From Paraspadella gotoi (taxonomy: Eukaryota > Chaetognatha), in the NCBI GenBank assembly GCA_051294375.1, contig CM119263.1:23969964-24033963 (forward strand): a DNA stretch of 64,000 nt. The letters are read 5' to 3'. The notes under the pieces were generated by a model. The model saw only the letters and a list, made by a program, of their open reading frames with translations, made no database searches and was not told the origin of the DNA. A program made the translations under genes and the position numbers. Shown in pieces: positions 9,860 to 21,242 of the stretch. Every line of letters begins with the position of its first letter. The first letter of the stretch is position 1.

Positions 9860-11440
9860 GAGAATTTCTCCGGAAGTGGGCGGGGTTGACGCTGAAATTT
9901 ATAGGAGGCGTCAATACTGGGCCTGATTCCATCACCGGTGACGGAGCGGCGCACCAACGGGAGAGTTGGGTTAAATTCATCATTTTGCTCGGCGGCCTTG
10001 GTCGTTACCGAAAGGTGGCGCTGAAAACTCTGGCGAGTCATTGAGCGGGTCGCATATGCATCTAGGGATTGCCGCATCATTGACACTACCCACGTTGCTT
10101 CTTCAACCGGGGCTAAAGTCTCTTGGCGGCGGCGTCGATTTCTGAGCGAGTGACGCGAGTAGTAGGCGCGGGGGGGTCGCGTACGCGATCCTGGGCGTCG
10201 CCCCGAGGGCGGAGGGAAGGAGGAGGTTGAAATGCTCGCTCCTTCGTCGTTTTCGTCTGCCAAATCTTTGCCGGCTTTGATCGAGAGATGGCGACCGTTT
10301 CTACGCCGCGACCGGGATCTCGATTTGAAGTTCAAATTGTCTCGGGAGATTACCCGGTAGGGACCTTGATATGGTGCAGACAGCAGTGGTTTTGACGCCA
10401 GGACGTTGTACAAGACATGGGTGGCATCGACTAGAGTGTCAGGAAGGTAAATTTGGGGCGTCCGATGCGTTGACGTTTCTGTTGGCTGGAGTCGTTCGAC
10501 CTTCCAGTCGAAGGTTGTTTCGGAGGAGCGGCGTGCATTTCTGGAGTTCGCTGTCGCCTGGAGGTGGAGGCAGCAAGTCGCCAGGGACGGTCAATACCTT
10601 CCCAAAGACCAAATCAGCGGGTGATGCACTGATGTCTGGTTTGATTGTTGTACGAATTGCCAAAACGGCGGATGGCAGGCGCAGAACCATTGGTGTGGCT
10701 CCTCAGTCCCAAGGCAATCAACGCCTCTTTGAGGCGGCGTGGAAACGTTCCACGAGTCCGTTGGCCTGAGGATGATACGCCGCCGTTTGGTGGTGACGAA
10801 TTCCCCAGCTCTGCGCAAGTTGGTCCACGTTGCTGAGTTGAACTGAGAGCCGCGGTCGGTGGTGATGTCAGATGGCACGCCAAAGGTGGCGATCACCCGT
10901 GGACGTAAGGTGTCGACCACGGTAGTTGCGGGACATGTCCTCATTGGCAAGGCTGCAGCATGCCTATGAGAATCATCTACCACAGTTAGGAGGAAACTGT
11001 AGCCGTTTGATGCGGGCATGTACTTGATGTCGACATTTAAATGTTGAAAACGCCGTGCGGGTACTTCGAATTCTCCAATATTGGGAGTGACATGCCTCGT
11101 ACTTTGGTTGATGGCATTGGAGACACTCTCGCGCCCAGCGGGTTGTGTCGGCGCGGAGGGAGGGCCAGACAAACTTTGATGCAATTGTTTCTCTTGTTCC
11201 TGGCAATGCCTGGATGGCCCAGCCATGGACGACGTCAAAAATGCGGCGGCGCCAAGCTTCCGGTACAAAAGGTTCGCGCGGGGCCATTGGAGACGTCGAC
11301 AAGTAGATCTTTGATTGCCGAGCCTCACTTTCGGAAACTGAGGCCTGTGCGGGCGTCTTGAGATAGCTGTTGAAAGTCTCGATCCAGGGCCTGATGACGC
11401 GCCATCTCTTCCAGATCGATGCCCTCGAAGTGATCGCATT
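9860..11440 (-). pseudogene. pol: Integrase remnant, gypsy element 2
   Basis: Integrase carries out cDNA insertion. Reading leftward, the zinc-binding region shows FVWP then WARECLQC with the Cys pair at 11114-11125. The core shows LNVDIKY with Asp at 11029-11031 and TTDRGSQF with Asp at 10855-10857. The third block is broken by a frameshift, but the following RRLKEALIALGL helix is readable (about 10720-10755). The C-terminal GPY/F module reads QGPYRVISRD with GPY at 10357-10365. At least three frames are needed. A proline/arginine-rich tail follows to about 9860, as is common in this group. Confidence 0.8.
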
Positions 11441-11876
11441 GATGGTGTCGTCGAGGCGTTGACCTTGTCAGCGGGGACTGTCGATCGATAGCTGCGATTG
11501 CTGGAGGCGGTTTGGTCTTGAAGAGGGCGTCAGCCACAACGTTTGCCTTTCCACGCACGTGGCGGATATCCGTCGTGAACTCGGAAAATTACGACAATTG
11601 AAAATTGTGCCCGAGTTGTTTGTGGCTCCGCGCGCTTGTGGAGGGCGTGGATGAGCGATTTGTGGTCCGGTATAAAGGGTAACGACCGTACCTTCAAGCC
11701 AATGTCGGAAAAATGGCGAACTCACGGAAAGCTCCATACAATTCGGCGGTCGAAGGGGCGGCCAGCGCCGCTGCGCCTCATCCAACTTGCTGAGAAAAAG
11801 GCGAGTGGTTCCCAACGTCGCGCTTCTTGCTCCAAGACTGCCCCAACGGCAATGTCGGAGGCGTCGGTTGTCAGAG
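11440..11876 (-). pseudogene. pol: RNase H remnant, gypsy element 2
   Basis: On the minus strand the blocks LFLSKLDEAQRRW, FFRHWLEGTVVTLYT and, one frame away, MRGKANVVADAL (about 11520-11558) follow the reverse transcriptase. They correspond to the S-x-K-L-x-x-x-Q-x-x-W, R-H-W-L-E-G-x-x-x-T-L-Y-T-D and V-x-G-K-x-N-x-V-A-D-x-L blocks of Ty3/gypsy RNase H and its C-terminal edge. One or more frameshifts lie inside the domain. It sits directly between reverse transcriptase and integrase. Confidence 0.75.
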
Positions 11877-12650
11877 CTAGCTGGGCGTTTCGTTCGGGGA
11901 TGACGGAGCAGCGCCGCGTTGGCTAAGCCTCCTTGACGGCTTCAAACGCAGTCGCGCACTTGCTTGTCCACTCCAGCTTCTTTGGCTTTCCAGCGAGGGC
12001 GTCATAAAGCGCCGCGGCGTGGTGAGCGGCCTTTGCAGGAACGGCGGGTAATAGTTAACCATGCCGAGGAATCTCTGAAGCTCTGTTGATCGTAGTCGGC
12101 GGGTTGTGGCGCGAATCGCTTCCACTTTGGAAAGGGAGAGGTTTGACGCCGTTTCGTCGACGAGATAGCCGAGAAATCCAATGATTTTTTGCGAGGATGC
12201 ACTTTTGCGATTCACTACGAGGCCGTTTTCTGCGAGAGCCTTGAAGAACTTCTCAAGATCCTCGACGTGCTGCTCTTCACTCTCGCTGGCGACGAGGATA
12301 TCGTCGAGGTAGACATAGGTATGAGGGATGTCTCCAAGGATGGCATCCATCATCCTCTGAAAGTCTTGGCCGGCGTTCTTGAGTCCGAACGGCGTCCTCA
12401 AGAACACAAACAGGCCAAAGGGCGTGATGACGGCTGTTTTTAGCAACGTCCTCGTCTGCGACCGGTACTGATGATAGCCTTTTAGCAAATCGATTTTGGA
12501 GAAGATCTTTTTTCGGCAAGTTCGGCGTTAAATCCGCCAGGAACTTTTGACGGATACTTGTCCTCTATAGTCATCGAATTGAGGCGTTCGAAAATCGCCG
12601 CACACTCGCCATCCTCCATCAGACTTGGGGACGCAGAGGATGGAGAAGAC
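11877..12650 (-). pseudogene. pol: Reverse transcriptase, gypsy element 2 (partly open)
   Basis: The best preserved coding stretch is an open frame of about 200 codons from 12488 to 11877. It contains GYHQ, AVITPFGLFVFLRTPFGLKNA, the catalytic YVYLDDILVAS with YLDD at 12300-12311, NGLVVN, a fingers/thumb segment with IIGFLGY, and LQRFLGMVNYY. These are all diagnostic Ty3/gypsy blocks in the usual spacing. The upstream fingers region (12488-12650) is in another frame. Because the downstream RNase H needs a different frame, the element is not intact as written. Confidence 0.85.
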
Positions 12651-12889
12651 CAGAGCTTTTAGCTCTTTTGCAATCCCATCGCCACCATCTTGTCCACTCC
12701 GCTTTCGCCACTGCCAGTTTATCTGGAGGTAGTCGACGTGCTCGTGCTGGCAGGTCGCCGAAGGTTGGGATGTGATGTCGAACCACCGTGTTTCGGCTCC
12801 TTGAGCTCGAAACTTGGCGTCGAAAGCGTTGGGAATTGGTCGAGAACTGATTAGTAGACATCTTGCTTCTGGTCAGCGAAATTTACGTG

Positions 12890-13275
12890 CGAGGGCGTTG
12901 AGCCACGGGAAACCGCGCAAGGGATCGTTGAGTAATCCTCAAATCCAGGAGGAGGCCATCGCGATGTTTGGGGCAAGGAGTACTCTGCGAGAAAGTCGGC
13001 GCCGAGAATATTTTGAGTACGTCTGCTATAAGGACGTCGAATGGAAAAAATCCGTGGCCGAGCGTTATTCGCTTATGAGCAACCCCGTAGCATGCAATTG
13101 GACTGCCGTTTTGCTGCCTGAAGTTGAGCGCCTGTGGTCCCGCTCTCTCTGCTTCTGGCGTGGGTGGGATGAGGGAGAGAAGCGCTCCTCCATCTACCAG
13201 CCAGTGACGCCCATTCGCTAGCGTCGACGACATGCAGAGATATGCGTCGGGTGAGTCGAAATTTGCAGCGGGCAA
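12890..13275 (-). pseudogene. pol: Aspartic protease (retropepsin), gypsy element 2
   Basis: A single minus-strand open frame carries WLVDGGALLSLIPP, then GPQALNFRQQNGSPIACYG, and ends in a region matching the I-L-G-A-D-F-L block with a small frame disturbance. The substrate-binding N-G-S-P-I-x-x-Y-G segment is typical of invertebrate Ty3/gypsy proteases. The active site is D-G-G where D-T-G or D-S-G is expected. Since element 1 has the same D-G-G, this is unlikely to be a random base error. Whether such an enzyme is active is not known to me. Confidence 0.75.
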
Positions 13276-13289
13276 CGGCGTTCACCGGC

Positions 13290-14310
13290 GCTGCCCCGCC
13301 GGTCCGTTTTCCCGAAGATGAATTCTTCTTTTCCTTGAATATCATGCGGTGCCCCGCTCACATTTGAAAGCTGCGTCGCCGAATTTCAAATGGTAACGTC
13401 AGATTTGTTTTAATTTTGAATTCGGTGGCGTACGCCACTTGGCGGGGCGCTTGGGGCGCTTGGCTTCCAATTTCCTCGTGGTGGGCGTTACGTCCTGCCT
13501 CTTTGGGTTAACGGCGTTGATTTGAGCTCCTCGTCGCTTGGAGGCATCGGAGTCGTCGGCGAGAGATTCCAGAGTTGCGGCGTGACCGTCAACGGTGGCG
13601 TCTCCAATATTGGACGCCGTCGACGTCGAAGAACTTGTCGGCTGCGTCGGCCAACTGCGTCGCCGTCAGTCGTCTATCTTGTCTTCCAAGCGCGTCTCAC
13701 TTCGAGTGGGAGGCTCGAACAACGGTCTTTCCTTCTTGATGTCGGTCGATGGAGATGCTCTTGATTTTCTCCTCAAGACGAGCAAGATGCTGGGACGGCT
13801 TGAGGCCGTCTCGGCCGAAACCGTCAAGGATAAGGAGGCTTGTTGACGAGGAGTGGTTCCGTATTCTTTTGCGCAAGTAAGTTATGAACTCAGTCCAACG
13901 TGATCAGTCTGCTCGCCATACAAGGAAGGCGTTGCCCGCGGGTTTACATTGACGTCGATCTTTGACTCAAGATGCGCGAATCTTTGCCTTGGCGTCGTGA
14001 ATATTTTGCCCTGACATAGGCTGCCTCGACTCGGCGCATCCACACATCAATGTTTTTTGGATCAAAGAAGGCAGATCCGGCTTTTTCTTACGGTCGAGGG
14101 CGGCGAGGGCGCAGCCGAGGGCGGAGCGTAGCGTCTCCGTCTATCAGTGTGTGGCGCTGTCGCCATTTCGCCGTTGGCGTCAGCGAAGACTTCAGAGAGC
14201 GCGGCGAAAAATCGAAGGTGGCGTCAGCTGGGCGCCGACGGGAGCGTTGGGTGAGTTTCGCGAGAGCGGCCGCGCCAAAGGCGAAAGGGGGCGGGAACGA
14301 TGAGGTTACG
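13290..14310 (-). pseudogene. gag: gag region with atypical nucleocapsid knuckle, gypsy element 2
   Basis: This region lies between the primer site and protease on the minus strand. Near its end (about 13340-13410) the frame reads YHLKFGDAAFKCERG. This fits the H-x2-F-G-x2-A-x2-C pattern of the unusual Cys/His knuckle reported for the CsRn1 clade, which replaces the usual C-x2-C-x4-H-x4-C. The first Cys and last Cys are not readable in frame. Upstream gag sequence is in several frames and I recognise no capsid motif. The plus strand shows open frames here too (13522-13846, 14050-14313), which I take as shadows. Confidence 0.6.
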
Positions 14311-14392
14311 TAGTCGGCGGTCTGACGGGTTTCTCGAGATTCGCCTCATTGATGATAAATGGTTTGGGCATCAGAAGGTTGGGGGAAAGTTT

Positions 14393-14409
14393 CCGCGTTG
14401 GGATCACAA
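14393..14409 (-). other. Primer-binding site of gypsy element 2, tRNA-Trp-like
   Basis: Read on the minus strand, TTGTGATCCCAACGCGG follows the 5' LTR directly. It shares the T-x-GTGA-x-CCC-x-ACG-x-G skeleton with the complement of tRNA-Trp and with the site in element 1. Confidence 0.6.
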
Positions 14410-14976
14410 TGTAGATGTGACCACAAGAGCGTCAACCGGAAGTGGCCGATGTCGTATCGCGTTGGCGCTGCGTGGCGTCTAGATTGTTTATTTTGGCTTG
14501 GGTAAAAATTTATTAAACCAACTTGCTTGGTTCGCTTGTAAAATGGTACCTTAATAAAATAATCAAAGCATATAGATATTTCCAAATGCTTATGCCAGCA
14601 AGCAATCGAATATCTATATTAATACGATAACAATAATTAATTAATTAAAATTAATTAAACGATTACAATTCAAAATAAACATTAACAAGAAAAGGGAAAA
14701 TTGATAACAAGTATTGAGTCTGTAATTTTTCCTCTAAATCAATTTAAAGTGTTTCTAAGCCTTGATGAAATAATAATGGAATTATGTTCAATGGAATCAG
14801 CTGGTTAGTTCAAAATAAAATGCTCTTTTGTTTGATGATAAACAAAAGGTCAATTTGTATATGGAGAGAATTTATATAAAGGTTTATATAAGTGAAATCA
14901 ATATCAATCCAAACCAACACGGCGGCACGAGATGTCGGGAATCGACCATGAATGGGAGGACCGAGTTCAATTCACA
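14410..14976 (-). repeat. 5' LTR of gypsy element 2
   Basis: Matches 9047-9611. It begins tgtagatgtgacc and ends ttcaca on the plus strand. It lies next to the primer-binding site, so it is the upstream LTR of a minus-strand element. The following tttctaagag resumes the locus as seen at 23967 in copy B. Confidence 0.9.
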
Positions 14977-16267
14977 TTTCTAAGAGAGAGTGTGTATTTT
15001 AAAACTGTAACTTTATAACTCCCATATTGAATTCAATTTAGTACGACCAAAATAAAAAAAATACATGTTCAATTTGGGTTCAATCTACAAGATATATTTA
15101 GTTTTATCGTAGAGAGTTAAACGTTGATAATTCACGCTTGACTTCCGTTGCTCTTCTTATTCATAAAATCAATAATTTTCGTCCTTTATGAGGTGACATC
15201 TTCGCCGTTATTTTATCCAATTATCGTCGTCGTCGTCCGAACGATTTCTTTCTTTCTTCCGCAAAGATAAAAGGTGATGTATGAATATTGTTCCAAGGAA
15301 AAACGAGGAACCGTCCGAACTGGCGGAGCCCGTGGAAACTTTATACATCTGACGGACGGCGTGAGGAGTGGTGGGGGGGGATGAGGTAGAGGGTGGGGGT
15401 GGAGGGGCTAAACGGAAAAAGTCTTGAGAGAATTTTCTGACTTTCGGACCCGAGGACTAATTTATATCCGAATTCCTAATTCTCGACTGAAGAGGAAAGG
15501 TTGGCGGAAAGAGAGGGGGGCGTTCAATCGGTTGAGAAAAGAGAGGAGATATCGAAGTTAAGGAAAAAAAATTAGATCAGTTCCGATAAGTCGACAATTT
15601 TCTTTAAAAAACTTGAAATAAAAAAAATTAATTACAAAACAACGGATTTTTTGTAACAGGAAATAAAAAAAAAACAGAAAAGAAATAAATATTGAAGAAA
15701 AAACCGTAACGGATTTAATTCGCAAAGACTTTATGTAAATTATGTGTAGATTTTTCTACTTGGCAATAACACTATTACTAATTTTTTTTTTTTTTTTGCA
15801 AGAAATTAAAAACGAGAAAAAAAAATCCGAGAAATCCCTTTTTCAACTTTTAATCCCGAGCGCCGATTAGCGACATCTGCGACAAACCGCACAAAACGAA
15901 ACGCTGTTTGCGCAATTGTGCAAAATGAGGGAAAACAGGGGGGGGGGTGACGACGACGACGACAATGGACGACGACGACGATCGCGTCGAAGAAACGATA
16001 CCAATGCAAATTCTTTTGTCAACATTTTCATAATCGATGAAATATTCAAATGAATTCAGGGAGGAAGGGAGGAAGGGAGAGATGGGAGGAGGGGAGGAAG
16101 AGAGGAAAGGGAGGAAGATGTAGAGGAAAGGAGAATGAGGAAAGGGATAAGTGAAATGAAGGAAAGGAAGACGAGATGCGGGCGAGCTTCTCAACGGGTC
16201 TGTCAGCTCGATTCATGGATTCCCAAGGAAAAGTGCAATTTTTCAATTTTTCAATTTCACCATCCCT

Positions 16268-16268
<1 letters not shown>

Positions 16269-16342
<74 letters not shown>

Positions 16343-16773
16343 CTCTCTCCTCTCTCCTCTCCCACCTGTCTCAATCTTCCATCTCCTGTACTCTTCCTGG
16401 TTCGAATTCAATTGTATTTCGTCAGCCAGGCGAGAAAATTAACCTTTTAAATTAGATTAAAGGCTCAAGGACACCTGTCAAGGATTTCCTCAAAGTCTTT
16501 CACAATATTCACAAAGGCCTGTCAGCTACAAGATGTAATTTTCCCGAAGCCTCGAGGTTATTTTTCTCCGGACGAAAGGACGAAGGACGAACGAATAGAG
16601 AGCGAGAGGCACGGCACGTCTGACTTAAACATCGTTTTTACACTCTGACTTTACTTTTTAATTTCTACTGACAATGATTAATTGATAATTTGAGAAAAAA
16701 AAAATTCATCAAGCGTAAGTGTAATCACGAACGTAAATAACGATTCTCGTCCTTCCGTTTTTCAATACTTTAT

Positions 16774-16858
<85 letters not shown>

Positions 16859-16860
16859 AT
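16269..16860. repeat. Two long CT microsatellites, copy A
   Basis: Near-pure (CT)n at 16269-16357 and 16773-16860. Counterparts are 25951-26050 and 26521-26585 (B), and 43966-44075 and 44586-44700 (C, with exact duplicates at 55382-55491 and 56002-56116). The 150 N at 53768-53917 replaces the first one in the short partial copy. Confidence 0.9.
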
Positions 16861-17039
16861 CGCTTCTCTGTTTCTTTTCCCTCCTACTCTTCCTCTTCTC
16901 CCTCTTCCCCCTTACTAGTCCCAAGTACTATCTAAACTTTCCCGCGCTAATTTCCCCTAACGATCCTGGCTAATTGTCCATTTTTTACGACCTCAATCGC
17001 CTCGTGACGTCATTCCTCCATTTATCAATACATCCGATT

Positions 17040-17245
17040 CTCCTCGCGCCCATACGCCATTTTCTATGGCCTCCCCTTTTCCCTCCCCCTTTATCGCCAG
17101 AGGGCGTCGCCTCATCGAGAGACTCCCCCCCTCCCCCCCTTTCTCTCTTTCGGCGTCATTCATCAGTTCCGGTCCTGTTCACGTTCGGAGCGCGCAGGCG
17201 CACGTCGACCGGGTCCAATCGAACACGTGAACTATCACGTGATCT
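17040..17245. promoter_or_regulatory. Motif cluster resembling a housekeeping promoter, copy A
   Basis: Within 200 bases there are GCCAT and ATGGC YY1-like cores (17056-17060, 17066-17070), a CTCF-like core CCAGAGGGCG (17097-17106), an NRF1-like GCGCAGGCGCA (17192-17202), and two CACGTG E-boxes 12 bases apart (17224-17229, 17236-17241), the second within TCACGTGA. NRF1 and YY1 motifs are common at CpG-rich start sites. Motif matches were made by eye. Confidence 0.4.
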
Positions 17246-17451
17246 AGAATCGGAAGAGGACTTGCTCGCCCTTGCGATGTCTACATTCGGCAGATATTGA
17301 GTCTGAAAAATGAAAATCCTTTCATTCGCAAAAAAAGACGACAGCTACGCAGCTTATGAGATGTTCACTTACGATCCGTAGCGATATAGCAATCTGCGTA
17401 ATTATGACAGTTTTTCTCTTTAATTTTTAATACGGAGTCTATAAAGAATTT

Positions 17452-17903
17452 TTGCTTTGCAAGAAAAGTAAACTGCAAGAGAACGGAGCGTCTTGCACAG
17501 CACCGCCCCGCCAGCCAACGTTTCTACCTCTTTCCGTCTCGACCGAAGAACAAAAGGACATCCGAAAACTATATGTCTCAGTTAGAATCGGAGGGAACGT
17601 GTCAATAGCACGCAGAGTCGGATGGGCACGCGGAAACTGTGCACGCAAGGATGGGTGGCCGGGAAGAGATCGAGGAGAGCTCGCGAGTGCGGAAATCGAG
17701 AGGAGGAGATAATTAACTACCGATCGAGAGCGATACAACGACGACGACGCGACGGACAGACTGACGTCGTAGCTCGAAAGAAAATTAATAGAAATTCTAA
17801 TTTCGCTTCGAAGACCAAGACAGCGCATGAAAACAACAACAACGACCATAAAGAGGACGACGACGGTACGAACCGGAGACTAAGGAAGGACGACGAGGAA
17901 TGA
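17452..17903 (+). other. Possible acidic coding exon, copy A
   Basis: The counterpart of 56766-57254. The open frames of copy A include VVARKKI and a short NNNNDHKEDDD stretch, but indels break the rest. See copy D for the best version. Confidence 0.15.
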
Positions 17904-18136
17904 ATAGACAAGTGACGAACGGTTGTTCCGCCTTTAAGTCTCTCGACGCTCCATCGTGAGAGTTCCTCACCGAGATCCGTGAACGTTCGGTCACTGTGAT
18001 ACGCCTTTCTTGTGAATCTCCGTCACGGTCGCTAGAGATGCTTGTTTTCCTGTTTCTGTGGTCACCTTCGCTGCAAGTGTGTGAAGATTTGTCACGGTTT
18101 TCACTCTAACTTGTTGAATGGTGACTGAAGATAGTG

Positions 18137-18187
18137 ACAGAGAGAAGAGAGAGAGAAGGATGAGAGAGGAGTGAGAGAGAGAGAGAT
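18137..18187. repeat. GA microsatellite, copy A
   Basis: (GA)n with counterparts at 27893-27966 (B), 46018-46107 (C) and 57401-57437 (D). The lengths differ between all copies. Confidence 0.85.
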
Positions 18188-19638
18188 AGAATTTGCTCAA
18201 TCGCCACGGACGGTATTTACTGAAAGGGCGCGCGAAGTCGGCGCGAACGGACTTCGATGGAATAACGCAACTCGCGGAATTACGAGGATCGAGAAGAATG
18301 GGGTCTTAAACGATAAAAGGGACGGACAAACATGGACGGACGGTCGTTAAATTGAACGTAATTGAAGTGGATAGAGGGAGCGAGGAGTTTGGGACCGAAG
18401 GACCTCATCGTTAAGTGTAAGAAAGTATGATATGTAAGTGGATTTCTTTGACGGAAGAACAAGATATAAAGAATATTCAAAGACTCATACGGTCGTAAGA
18501 ATTTTCGAGAAGAAAAGTGGAGATTGGATGAAAACCGACACTTGTCTATATTTTTGATCGACATGGCTTTAATGCGAGATTTATGATGGAACTCAGAGAC
18601 GAAATGAAAGAAATCTGGAAATATAAGAATTAAGAGCAACAGAACGAGGAAGATGGCGAAGATAAAGAATATGCCAAAACAGATGTTTTGAGTTGTACGG
18701 CGCAATCGGGATCTCTTTCCCTCCGCTTTTTGTTTGTTTGTCCTTTTTTTTTTTTGTTTTCCTCTTCCTCTTTCCTTCTTCCTTCCTTTTTCTTCTTTCT
18801 TCTTTCATTCTCTCTTTGACCCCGTCTCTAACATTTTCCTTTCACTCCTCCCTCGTTCCCGTCTTTTGTTTCCTAGCTCTTCTTTTCCTCGTCCCTTTAT
18901 CGAATTTTCGTCGACATCTTCGGCCCCGCGATGTTCATATTGTTTCATTACGCGTCGAGCGCCGTCTTTCACTTTGTTTTTCTCGTTACAACTTGTCAAT
19001 CGCGACGTCCACCGACGCTTCGTTTGTCAACGGAGAGAGGCGACTCTCTGAGGAGGAAGAATGAGGAGCGAAAAAGGAACGAAGGAGGAAGAGGAGATAG
19101 GAATGGCTAGGGGTCAGAAAATGAAGAGTCTTTCCGAAAGAGAGAAGAAAAAAAAACCTGAGTCTTGGTCAACCACTTGAAAGGATCAACACTGAAGATG
19201 GAGACAAATTGCCAAGGAGCGGGAAAACTAAAAGGGAAATAAGGAAGTTTGATCAACAACAACAACGACAGCAACGGAATAGCATTTTGCATATCATGAA
19301 ACAAAAACAAAATATGGTCATTGGAATGAATCTTTTAATAATGACAAATTCCTGGTTTTTTGAATGCAAATAACCAATTGCATGTATCATATTCCAATTT
19401 CAAATTATTCAACGATTTTTTTTCTTGGGGAGAAACTTGTGCAAAATAGAATACTGACTTGTAAAAATGTCGAGCACTGCCAAAAATAAAAATGAAATAA
19501 AAATAACGAATTAAAAAAGTTTGTGTTTTCGTTTGAAAAAGTGACCACAGACTCCATACACCCCCCCTTCCACCCCCGTCCGAGATCACTCGTCTCACCT
19601 TGGATTGGGACACTACGACTCAAGAGTAAGATCTCTGG

Positions 19639-19677
19639 TCTCTCTCTCTCTCTCTCGTAGATCTCTCTCTCTTCTCT

Positions 19678-19747
<70 letters not shown>
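19639..19747. repeat. CT microsatellite, copy A
   Basis: (CT)n with counterparts at 29460-29590 (B), 47611-47742 (C) and 58819-58914 (D). The other copies contain an inserted tacttcatcat word that A lacks. Confidence 0.85.
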
Positions 19748-19748
<1 letters not shown>

Positions 19749-20052
19749 ATCGCGGCCTCGCTTGTTTGTTGATCTGGTCGGGAAAAAAACAAACCTTATT
19801 TCAAGATAGAACAAGAAGAAGAAAAAAAGATGAAGAAGAAAGAAAATGAAGATAAAGAAGAAAAAAAGTATTTTCCTTCTCTTTTGCCATCTTTTTCGAC
19901 AAAAAAAGCGTTTTTAACTGTTGCGTATTTTTTTTAATTCTACACCCTGGAAGAAATACACTTCCTCTCTGATTAGTGCAATTTTAGAATAAAAATAAAA
20001 GTTTAAATTCCTTTTTCAAATTTTTTTCAAATTTTTTTATATAATAATAATA

Positions 20053-20077
20053 NNNNNNNNNNNNNNNNNNNNNNNNN
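20053..20077. other. Assembly gap, 25 N
   Basis: A run of 25 N separates copy A from the left flank of copy B. The fixed size of 25, used four times in this window, suggests an arbitrary placeholder and not a measured gap. Confidence 0.99.
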
Positions 20078-21242
20078 GAGGATGAGAGAGAGAGAGAGAG
20101 AGAGAGCACGAGAGACGGAGAGAGATAAGAGGAGCATGAGAAGACGTAGAGAGAGAGGAGAGAGGTGGCGTAAAATGTGAAGCAGAACGGAGAAGGAATG
20201 AGACAAAAATGGGCCATTATGGGCCATAATGCGAGATTCCTGGCCCTTCGGTAAATTCGTCCCTCGGGAAAAATCAGTGGTGAGGGTTTTGCAGTGGCTT
20301 TATTTAGCTTTGCGGCTTTCTCAACGGGATCTCGTGGGAACGAGACAGAGGTTAGTCGGAAGAGGGTTGGGTTAGTTGAGGCGCGGGGAGTTGAAAAACG
20401 ATTTTCCATGGAAAAAATCTCGGGGGGAATTAGAGTTGAAGTGAAAATAAATATGTTGAGATTATTCTATTCAGAGAATCAATATTTTTTCGTCATTGAT
20501 CTAAACATTTTTGTCTATAACCAGCTTGTTTGTCAAATGAATTGATCTTCAATTTTATATTGGTAGTAACTTTAAGCTAAAATAATATATATCTTATATA
20601 ACAAAATAAAATTTTCGTTTATTCTTTTTCGTGGTCGTCTTTATTTCTTTTATACTCCTGAGAATAAAACGACGAACAGCGGAAAAAACCGAGAGAGAGC
20701 AAAGAAGAGGCGAAAAAGAGTGTGTAAAGCTTCATGGAAATTCTGTCAGTTCTGAAAAAGATCTCCGTGAACAACAGGCGCGGAAAAATCTGTTTAGGGC
20801 CAATGGCTGGCGTCGGCGGCGTGAACGAGGGTCAGGGCGGAGTGGGGGAGAAGGAGCGTGCAGAGGTGGGGCGATGGCTTGGAAGATATGGGGTGGTGAG
20901 GGAAGTAGGTTTTAACAGGAAGAGGAGGAGTTAGACATTGTGAATATTTTATAATTATTGAAAAGCATATCGATTTAAAAATAGAAAGGGTAAAAAGTAA
21001 AAAATAAACAGTCAAAGAAACAGAGAGTGGCAAAAAAAAAATTTTTATGTGAAATGAAGATTAAAAAATAGTCTTGTAAGGTGGAGGAACAAAAGAGAAT
21101 ATAAAGGAAAAGGAAAAAACTTTTGAAGAAATGTCGATAATTCGAGCGCTGGGACGTTGGCGGAGAAAATATACGAATGGAAGATAAAGACGGAGATGTA
21201 TAGATTAGAAAAAAGAAAATAGAAGAGAATTACGAAAGGAAT
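20078..21242. other. Left flank of copy B, no gene seen
   Basis: Found once in the window. It starts in GA repeat and contains AT-rich sequence with short chance frames. No RNA gene, transposon end or conserved motif is apparent. Confidence 0.6.

Larger units (their letters stand above)
9047..14976 (-). mobile_element. Ty3/gypsy LTR retrotransposon 2 (CsRn1-like), inactive
   Basis: A 5.9-kb element in reverse orientation, bounded by direct LTRs of 565 and 567 bases. Read on the minus strand it runs 5' LTR (14976-14410), tRNA-Trp-like primer site, gag with an atypical Cys/His knuckle, protease, reverse transcriptase, RNase H, integrase with GPY/F, purine tract, 3' LTR. Copy B has the uninterrupted target (ggtttct at 23964-23970); the flanks here share ttt (9044-9046 and 14977-14979). 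Long open stretches of over 200 codons survive, so it looks young, but frameshifts break pol. Many of these may be base-calling errors of the contig. Confidence 0.92.
1..20052. repeat. Locus copy A (first contig)
   Basis: This contig begins inside the repeated locus: bases 1-264 align with about 21243-21535. It continues, with two gypsy insertions removed, through 6495-9046 (matching about 21536-23968) and 14977-20052 (matching about 23969-29890). Differences from the other copies are mainly single-base insertions and deletions spread evenly. It ends in an (ATA)n stretch at an N run. Bases 15408-20052 are also represented in copies C and D. I read it as one haplotype or one unpolished read path of a single locus. 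Confidence 0.85.

Noticed and set aside
13522-14313. Plus-strand frames across the gag region of gypsy element 2
   Set aside because: Antisense shadows of GC-rich minus-strand gag; no domain match and the element clearly reads on the minus strand.
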